NCBI GenBank assembly: GCA_035528475.1
Contig: DATKYO010000112.1
Span: 1-27,234, forward strand
Direction: 5' to 3'
Source of the DNA: SD8 sp035528475
Lineage (GTDB): Archaea; Halobacteriota; Methanomicrobia; Methanomicrobiales; Methanospirillaceae
Length of the DNA stretch: 27,234 nucleotides
Positions 22,065 through 27,234 of the stretch are shown here, piece after piece (the stretch's first letter is position 1; each line of letters opens with the position of its first letter). The position numbers and the translations under genes are program-made. The notes under the pieces were generated by a model. The model searched no databases, was not told the origin of the DNA, and saw nothing but the letters and a program-made list of their open reading frames with translations.

Positions 22065-23864
22065 ATGAAAAGAAAGGACCTCGGGGGATTATCGGAGGAA
22101 TGTAAGGCCGTGCAAATACGAAATTTACTTCCGATTGTCATTCTGCTCCTTGTCGTGGCCATTATTGTAGGACTTATTCTTAGCACCCAGTTTGTCATGA
22201 TGCCCGGGATGGAGAGAATGGAGGGCGCATACGCGTATACTAATCTCGAGAGAGGAATGAAGGCAGTTGAGAACGATGCCACAAATCTTGGATTATTTGT
22301 CAGTGACTGGGCTTCATGGGATGACACGTACCAATTCATTGAGGATGAAAATTTCAGGTATATCGAATCAAATCTGGTAGATGAGACATTTACTGGAAGC
22401 AATATCAATTTCATCCTTTACCTGGATACCGAAGGAAACATCATTTATTTCAAAGGTGTTGATTTCAAAGAGGAAGAGGAAGAAATAGAAGTTCCTGAAC
22501 AAATGGTGAAAGAGTTGGTGAATTTGCGTATAGCCGGCCATCCCGAAACCATTATGAACAAAACCCAGGGGCTGTTAGCCCTTCCCGAATCGCCTGTCCT
22601 GGTTGCTGCTGCCCCTATATTGCGAAGCAATGATTCCGGGCCGGCAAGAGGCACTCTTGTCATGGGAAGGTACTTTGATCATGACGAGGTTTTACGAATA
22701 AGTGATCAAATAGGCACAGAAATATCCCTGTATCCCCTTTCCAGCCCCTATATTTTTGAAGGGCTGCGCATTACAGATGCTGTGAATACATCAGATCTCA
22801 GGCTTGTCGCAATTTCTGATGATGCCAGAAGTATTTCAGCCCTGTCAACAATCAATGATGTCGGTGGACACCCGGCATATATCATGAGATTGAATATGTC
22901 AAGAGATGCATTCCAGCTTGGCATCGAATCCATTTTTATCTTTCTCGTTCTTGTTGTCGTGATCGGAGGTGTCTCATTCCTTGTTATCATGCTAGTGGTG
23001 CGTAAGAGGTTCATCTCACGACTGGAAGATCTGAATAATCAGATAGAGAGAATAGGAAAAGAACAGGATTTTTCCGGTGAGGTTTCACTAAAAGGAAATG
23101 ATGAGCTTGTCACCCTCTCCCGCAGTTTCAATGGAATGCTTCGATCCCTGAAAGATCATATCGCAGATCAGAGACAGGCAGAGCAGAGAGCCCGCATTGC
23201 AACCGAAAAACTCCATCTTCTTACCAGCATTACCAGGCATGACATCCTGAACCAGATTACAGTAATAATGGGTCATACCGATCTGGTATTGGACCGCATT
23301 GACGAAGGATATCCCATACATTCACATGTTGAACAGATTGAAAGGGCTGTTGGAAATATTACTGATCTTATTAGTTTCACCCGTGATTATGAAAAATTAG
23401 GAATGAATACACCGGAATGGCAGAATATTTCCAACCTGGTTCAGAATGTAATGGATAAAATTGATGCACACAATCTTTTTGTCGATATTACAACAGGGAG
23501 CCTGGAGATATTCGCAGATCCTCTCCTGGAACGGGTCTTTTATAATTTATTTGATAATACCCTCCGCCACGCCCGGACTGCCACCCAGGTCTCGGTTTCG
23601 TTTTATTCTTCGGATGGCCATGGGACTATTGTGTATGAGGACAATGGAACCGGTGTGCCGCAGGACATGAAAGAGATGATATTTGAAAAAGGAGTTGGGA
23701 ATAATACCGGCTTTGGGCTCTTTTTATCCCGTGAGATATTATCCATTACAGGAATTTCAATCCATGAAAATGGGGTGCCTGGCAGCGGTGTAAAATTTGT
23801 GCTCCATATTCCTGATTGTGGTTACAGGTTCGCAAAAAGTGGAATGGATACACAACAGGAATAA
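22065..23864 (+). CDS. Membrane histidine kinase with CHASE4 sensor, HAMP, H-box and ATPase domains
   Basis: A 599-residue sensor kinase. Membrane helices at about 21-43 and 287-312 flank an extracellular CHASE4 sensor (about 50-280) with the characteristic DWASWDDTYQFIED at 81-94. A HAMP linker covers about 313-365, then a coiled stretch. The H-box is TRHDILNQ with His392, the usual archaeal type. The ATPase domain has an N-box (NLFDNTLRHA, about 494-503), a G1 box (EDNGTG, about 525-530) and a G2 box (NTGFGLFL, 547-554), so catalytic parts are intact. CHASE4 ligands are unknown. No response regulator lies nearby, so it is an orphan kinase here. Start ATG 22065 has a TATA box but no SD. Confidence 0.92.
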   Translation: MKRKDLGGLSEECKAVQIRNLLPIVILLLVVAIIVGLILSTQFVMMPGMERMEGAYAYTNLERGMKAVENDATNLGLFVSDWASWDDTYQFIEDENFRYIESNLVDETFTGSNINFILYLDTEGNIIYFKGVDFKEEEEEIEVPEQMVKELVNLRIAGHPETIMNKTQGLLALPESPVLVAAAPILRSNDSGPARGTLVMGRYFDHDEVLRISDQIGTEISLYPLSSPYIFEGLRITDAVNTSDLRLVAISDDARSISALSTINDVGGHPAYIMRLNMSRDAFQLGIESIFIFLVLVVVIGGVSFLVIMLVVRKRFISRLEDLNNQIERIGKEQDFSGEVSLKGNDELVTLSRSFNGMLRSLKDHIADQRQAEQRARIATEKLHLLTSITRHDILNQITVIMGHTDLVLDRIDEGYPIHSHVEQIERAVGNITDLISFTRDYEKLGMNTPEWQNISNLVQNVMDKIDAHNLFVDITTGSLEIFADPLLERVFYNLFDNTLRHARTATQVSVSFYSSDGHGTIVYEDNGTGVPQDMKEMIFEKGVGNNTGFGLFLSREILSITGISIHENGVPGSGVKFVLHIPDCGYRFAKSGMDTQQE

Positions 23865-23888
23865 TGCCATTTTATTAGAGAATTCGAT

Positions 23889-24296
23889 CTATTCGGGTGC
23901 ATGCTCACCCGGAACCCACCGTTCCCCTGTAGTCAAATATTCTTTTTTCCATATGGGGACCGATTCTTTAATCGTATCGATGATGTATTCACAGCCTTCA
24001 AATGCTGCTTTCCGGTGAGGAGCCCCTACAACGATAAGCAGAATTGTATCTCCCACGTTCATCTTGCCGATACGGTGAATTATATCCACGCTGTTTAAGG
24101 AGAATTTGTTTATCGCTTCCCCCGCAATCCTTATGAGATCCTGTTCGGCCACTTCTTCATATGCTTCCAATATGATATGTTCTATGCCGTCGTCTCTCAC
24201 AACACCTGTAAAAGTGACTATCCCGCCTGTTTTTTTCGTTTTGGCGGCTTCGATATAACGCTGTATATCGATTTCCCCTTTTGTCAGCGCAATCAT
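23889..24296 (-). CDS. moaE: Molybdopterin synthase catalytic subunit MoaE
   Basis: A 135-residue protein that, with MoaD thiocarboxylate, converts precursor Z (cPMP) to molybdopterin by adding two sulfurs. The signature residues are present: FTGVVR at 29-34, GAPHRKAAFEGCEYIIDTIK at 91-110 (HR pair and Lys110) and PIWKKE at 114-119 with the second active-site Lys. Length fits archaeal MoaE. It is the last gene of moeB-moaD-moaE, 14 bp after moaD. The pterin would serve W- or Mo-dependent formylmethanofuran dehydrogenase and formate dehydrogenase in a methanogen. It converges on the histidine kinase gene. Confidence 0.93.
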   Translation of the reverse strand: MIALTKGEIDIQRYIEAAKTKKTGGIVTFTGVVRDDGIEHIILEAYEEVAEQDLIRIAGEAINKFSLNSVDIIHRIGKMNVGDTILLIVVGAPHRKAAFEGCEYIIDTIKESVPIWKKEYLTTGERWVPGEHAPE

Positions 24297-24310
24297 TCTC
24301 AGTATTTCTC

Positions 24311-24610
24311 CTATCCCCCGGCAACCGGAGGAAATATGGCCACCTCATCTCCGTCTAGAAGAACGAGAGATTCTCGTTCATGGCCACTAATCCGCTTTTT
24401 ATTCACCATTATTATCACATATCCCTTCAGGGTTCCATCCTCTTCACACAGCATTTCCGCGGCTTCCGGAGATCGATTCGCAATTTCTTGTATAACGGTT
24501 TTAATGCTGCTATCCATGGGAATATCGAGTGTGAAGCCGGAACCCAATACTTCTCTGAATCTGGCAAATGCCTTAATGTTGACAATCATAGAATTCACTG
24601 ATTCTGTCAT
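24311..24610 (-). CDS. moaD: Molybdopterin synthase sulfur carrier subunit MoaD
   Basis: A 99-residue ubiquitin-fold protein ending VAIFPPVAGG. The C-terminal Gly-Gly is the site of adenylation and thiocarboxylation. The N-terminal strand reads MIVNIKAFARFREVLGSGFT. ATG 24610 overlaps the TGA of the upstream moeB gene (ATGA), so translational coupling is expected and this start is preferred; ATG 24589 (MIVNIKAF) is the alternative from family comparison. The gene lies between moeB and moaE, the partners that activate it and use its sulfur. Some archaeal MoaD-like proteins also act in tRNA thiolation or as SAMPs, so a double role is possible. Confidence 0.92.
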   Translation of the reverse strand: MTESVNSMIVNIKAFARFREVLGSGFTLDIPMDSSIKTVIQEIANRSPEAAEMLCEEDGTLKGYVIIMVNKKRISGHERESLVLLDGDEVAIFPPVAGG

Positions 24611-25335
24611 TCTTTATTACTGCAACGTCTGCAACCGGGATATTTCTCCAGCGGAATACTTGTCAGTTCGGAGGAAAGCCCATCCCAGATGAGGAGCCGG
24701 TTTGTTATCAGATCACCTTTTCCCAAAAGGTACTTGATGACTTCATTCGCCTGTATCAGCCCAATAATCCCTGCAGTTGTTCCCATGACCGGAGTATTTT
24801 CTTCTGGCGGCGATTGAGGGAATATACACTCCAGACAGGGTGTATCCCCCGGAATTATTGTTGTCACCTGACCTGAAAAACCTCTGACTGCACCATGGAA
24901 ATAGGGAATTTTTCTTTTAATCGATGCCACGTTGAGTATATATCGTGCAGGGTAATTATCCAGTGCATCAACAATCAGATCCATCCCTTCGATCAGCTCC
25001 CAAACATTTTGTGCATCGATGCGCACGGGCCTTGGATCCACATCGATTCCGGAATTGATGGAATTGATCTTCTCTGCAGCCGATGTCACCTTGAGCTTTC
25101 CGATATCCGGCTCACCATGAAGGATTTGCCGGTTCAGGTTCGTCAGGTCCACTACATCATCGTCTACAATCCTGATATGCCCCACACCGGCAGCAGCAAG
25201 ATACAGCGCGACTGGAGATCCAATCCCTCCGGCACCGGCAAGAAAGACTCGTGATTCGTGAAGGCTTCTCTGCCCTCTTTCTCCAATCAGCTCGAACTGA
25301 CGCCTGTATCGTTCCAGATTTTTACTGTCAAACAT
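24607..25335 (-). CDS. moeB: MoeB/ThiF/HesA family adenylyltransferase (E1-like)
   Basis: A 242-residue protein that would use ATP to adenylate the C-terminal Gly of MoaD. GAGGIGS at 34-40 is the nucleotide-binding loop, with a following acidic strand end (IVDDDVVDLTNLNRQ at 56-70). Zn2+-binding CxxC pairs are present at C167/C170 (TPCLEC) and C235/C238 (GCRRC). No rhodanese domain is attached, so the sulfur donor must be another protein. ATG 25335 has GGTGA 6 nt upstream. Its stop overlaps moaD by four bases. Some archaeal members serve all ubiquitin-like carriers of the cell; moeB is assigned here by the operon. Confidence 0.88.
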   Translation of the reverse strand: MFDSKNLERYRRQFELIGERGQRSLHESRVFLAGAGGIGSPVALYLAAAGVGHIRIVDDDVVDLTNLNRQILHGEPDIGKLKVTSAAEKINSINSGIDVDPRPVRIDAQNVWELIEGMDLIVDALDNYPARYILNVASIKRKIPYFHGAVRGFSGQVTTIIPGDTPCLECIFPQSPPEENTPVMGTTAGIIGLIQANEVIKYLLGKGDLITNRLLIWDGLSSELTSIPLEKYPGCRRCSNKE

Positions 25336-25404
25336 ATCACGTCACCGATACTTCCAGGGTGTATTGCAGACTCTCCTGACAGAGATTTGAATTGCAGGTT
25401 CCGT

Positions 25405-25434
25405 GCATGCAAATCGTGAATGCATGCCTTTTTT
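25405..25434 (+). promoter_or_regulatory. Hairpin followed by T-run between moeB and larE
   Basis: GCATGCA (25405-25411) and TGCATGC (25421-25427) pair around a 9-nt spacer, followed by TTTTTT at 25429-25434. It lies about 115 bp before larE and 70 bp upstream of moeB on the other strand. It looks like a terminator or attenuator for plus-strand transcripts, or an operator for both genes. Confidence 0.4.
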
Positions 25435-25548
25435 CAGGGGGCTAATGTAGTAATATTATCCCGCTGACCGGAAATAATGTATCCCGTTAACATCACACAT
25501 ACCTGGCCCCGGTGCACACAAAGCGGGTCAGGAACGGAGATTGGTATC

Positions 25549-26349
25549 ATGCCCATGAATGAGAAGAAAGCCGATATTATCCGATATATTAAGCAAAATG
25601 GACCCTTTATCATATCGTATTCCGGGGGAGTGGACAGCAGTCTTCTCGCGGCTTTAGCCGATTTGGTTCATGGGGAAAAAACCTGTTGCATTTTCCTTGA
25701 TTCCGGCCTTGTTTCAAAAAAAATGATTGAACAGGCCAAAAAAAGAGCAAATGAACTTGGAATCGAGTATGAAGTTATCAGGCTTCCTGTAATTGATGAT
25801 CCTGAATTCCGGAAAAACCCAAAGAACCGTTGTTATATCTGCAAGAAACTCTCATCGGAACTATTAAACACGGTAGCCCGTTCCCGGGGTTATTCGGGCG
25901 TTGCTGACGGAGTGAATATAACCGATCTTTCGGAATTCCGGCCAGGTCTGGTTGCATGCAGGGAAGAGGGGATACTGCACCCGTTCGCTGACTGTGGGAT
26001 TTCCAAGGAAGATATCCGGGCTATAGCAGAGGAGTGTGGATATTCATTCTGGGATGCCCCTTCAGGTACCTGTCTTGCCACCAGAATTCCATATGGAGAT
26101 GAAATAACTCCCGCACTTCTCCGTAAAATAGAGGAAGCTGAAGAGGCCATCTCTGCCTGCGGCTGTTCAGTGGTCCGTGTGCGGGCATATGAGGCGCTGG
26201 CAAAAATCGAGGTTTTGCCCGCGGAATTTCCCAGGATCCTCGCTGATAGAGAGTCGATAATTGCCCGCTTCAGAAAGATTGGTTTCGAACACGTGACCCT
26301 TGACCTGGAAGGTTATAGAAGCGGCAGCATGGATGAACCTGACAGATAA
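25549..26349 (+). CDS. larE: ATP-dependent sacrificial sulfur transferase LarE, [4Fe-4S] type
   Basis: A 266-residue PP-loop protein. SGGVDSS (25-31) is the pyrophosphate loop; NRCYICKK gives Cys95 and Cys98, and PSGTCLATRIP gives Cys175. LarE adenylates and then adds sulfur to the nickel-pincer nucleotide precursor of lactate racemase. Members with one Cys give up their own sulfur; members with three Cys hold a [4Fe-4S] cluster that can donate repeatedly. This protein has the three-Cys layout. ATG 25549 is chosen for GGAG about 9 nt upstream; the frame is open back to 25477. No larA, larB or larC gene is nearby, so the acceptor may differ. It diverges from the moeB-moaD-moaE operon, another sulfur-transfer set. 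Confidence 0.9.
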   Translation: MPMNEKKADIIRYIKQNGPFIISYSGGVDSSLLAALADLVHGEKTCCIFLDSGLVSKKMIEQAKKRANELGIEYEVIRLPVIDDPEFRKNPKNRCYICKKLSSELLNTVARSRGYSGVADGVNITDLSEFRPGLVACREEGILHPFADCGISKEDIRAIAEECGYSFWDAPSGTCLATRIPYGDEITPALLRKIEEAEEAISACGCSVVRVRAYEALAKIEVLPAEFPRILADRESIIARFRKIGFEHVTLDLEGYRSGSMDEPDR

Positions 26350-26379
26350 TACCGTTTGAATGGAATAAATGCGGGAAAA

Positions 26380-26390
26380 CTTTATGTATC
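26380..26390 (+). promoter_or_regulatory. TATA box for the PKD protein gene
   Basis: CTTTATGTATC predicts a transcript start near 26411, so ATG 26417 would be nearly leaderless; no SD is present. Confidence 0.4.
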
Positions 26391-26416
26391 CTGATGTTTT
26401 ACCTCAAAAATAGATT

Positions 26417-27234
26417 ATGAAGACATTTCGGTATATTATAGGGGCAATCCTCTTGATTTCACTGGTGTTGATACCCGCATCTGCATCAACTTTGACAATT
26501 GAGAGTGGATATGCCCAGAATTCGGGGGACACGATAAACCTGAGTATTATTCTTGATGAGGCCCCTGAAGGTTTGGCAGGATTCAATATCACCTGTGAGG
26601 TAACAAATCCACAGATCCTGGATATTTCTTCGGTATCATTTCCTGCCTGGGCAGGAATTCCTAATACTTCTGTATTGCCATCAGACACCTGTTGGCTTGC
26701 AGCAGCCGATGCCGGCTATCAGATCAACCCGGGCGACACCGACATTCTCCTGGCTACCTTGACTGTGACAGGCACGCAATTCGGAACCACAGATATACGT
26801 GTAACTGCATGGAAAGTCCAGAACGAGCAGGGAAGCAATATGCAGGTGACAACCAGGAACAGCACCGTGACTATCGGGGTACTTCAGCCACCCATCGCCG
26901 CCTTTTCCTCTTCGCCCGACTCCGGCCCTACACCACTCACCGTACAGTTTACCGATCAATCTACAGGAGTGGTGACAGGATGGTGGTGGGATTTTGGTGA
27001 CGGTACATATTCTGCCGCGATAAATCCGGAGCATGAATTTGGCAACCCGGGTGATTATTACGTCTATCTGACTGCTTCCAATGATGCGGGAAGCAGGCAG
27101 GCAGGCCAGGTCATTCACGTCACGGGGGACACAAAAGAATTTATTCGTGTTCTTGGAGATGGTTGGAATATTCTCTCAACTCCAGTGCTCCTTGATGGCG
27201 AAAATTCGACATTTCCCGCCATCTTTGATCAGGA
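26417..27234 (+). CDS. Secreted protein with cohesin-like and PKD domains (partial, cut by right edge)
   Basis: The frame is open from ATG 26417 to the window end, 272 codons. Residues 1-24 are a signal peptide (MKTFRYIIGAILLISLVLIP, then ASAS). Residues 25-155 look like a cohesin-type beta-sandwich (TLTIESGYAQNSGDTINLSI, then AGFNITCEVTNPQILDIS), known in archaeal surface proteins also outside cellulosomes. Residues 158-235 are a PKD domain, with VQFTDQSTGVVTGWWWDFGD and the usual GDYYVYLTASNDAG. A further motif, DGWNILSTPVLLDG, begins after it. Proteins of this type are S-layer-associated or adhesive; the C-terminal anchor is out of view. Confidence 0.88.
   Translation, partial: MKTFRYIIGAILLISLVLIPASASTLTIESGYAQNSGDTINLSIILDEAPEGLAGFNITCEVTNPQILDISSVSFPAWAGIPNTSVLPSDTCWLAAADAGYQINPGDTDILLATLTVTGTQFGTTDIRVTAWKVQNEQGSNMQVTTRNSTVTIGVLQPPIAAFSSSPDSGPTPLTVQFTDQSTGVVTGWWWDFGDGTYSAAINPEHEFGNPGDYYVYLTASNDAGSRQAGQVIHVTGDTKEFIRVLGDGWNILSTPVLLDGENSTFPAIFDQ

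Overview
The window looks like an archaeal chromosome, most likely a methanogen of the order Methanomicrobiales; no genus can be read from it. The reasons are as follows. Many genes have a TATA-like box about 25-30 bp before the probable transcript start, with short or no leader; others have a GGTGA or GGAGG Shine-Dalgarno (SD) site. The secreted proteins are PEGA, PKD and cohesin-like types with Thr/Pro-rich lipoprotein relatives. The histidine kinase has an archaeal-style 'RHDILNQ' H-box. Several small families (DUF6125, DUF4405, the 'NAC-like' small protein, COG2426 membrane proteins, Cys-rich membrane proteins) are familiar from that group. I see no tRNA, rRNA, CRISPR array, transposase or phage gene, so this is mostly core and family-level accessory genome rather than an island.

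Layout. 1-1358: phosphate uptake pair on the minus strand (Pit permease then its DUF47/PhoU-like partner, cut by the left edge). 1553-5390: small membrane or unknown proteins (a DUF4405 protein with an ATGA-coupled 38-residue partner, a DUF6125 protein, a COG2426 membrane protein, an AI-2E-type exporter, a 46-codon candidate gene and a Zn-knuckle protein). 5687-7540: a phosphoribosyltransferase and a stand-alone LigD-type DNA ligase. 7552-10723: a second COG2426 paralogue, a NAC-like protein, a charged helical protein, a lipoprotein, two small Cys-rich membrane proteins and TrmO. 10901-12941: RNase III, a universal stress protein and a flavodoxin-fold quinone reductase. 13081-15103: an S/T/P-rich lipoprotein, an isocitrate lyase/PEP mutase family enzyme and an HNH-like Zn protein. 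15291-18641: a 30-repeat TPR protein. 18657-19301: a gene-poor stretch with a candidate 26-codon gene behind a hairpin and a near-perfect SD. 19302-23864: PsiE-like protein, PEGA surface protein, GNAT acetyltransferase and a CHASE4-HAMP histidine kinase. 23889-26349: moeB-moaD-moaE on the minus strand, diverging from a three-cysteine LarE sulfurtransferase. 26417-end: start of a secreted cohesin-like/PKD protein.

How the genes relate. Clear functional sets are Pit plus DUF47 (phosphate), with PsiE possibly tied to phosphate far away in the window, and moeB-moaD-moaE (sulfur insertion into pterin for Mo/W enzymes) beside larE (another sulfur donor). Most other genes are single transcription units. 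The most unusual observations are the nested triplet duplication in the TPR gene and its possible CTG start, three candidate unannotated small genes (1553-1669, 5022-5162, 19061-19141), two perfect tandem duplications of 21 and 23 bp, and RNase III and LigD-type ligase in an archaeal context. I found no defence, secretion or biosynthetic cluster that I could call a new multi-gene system.
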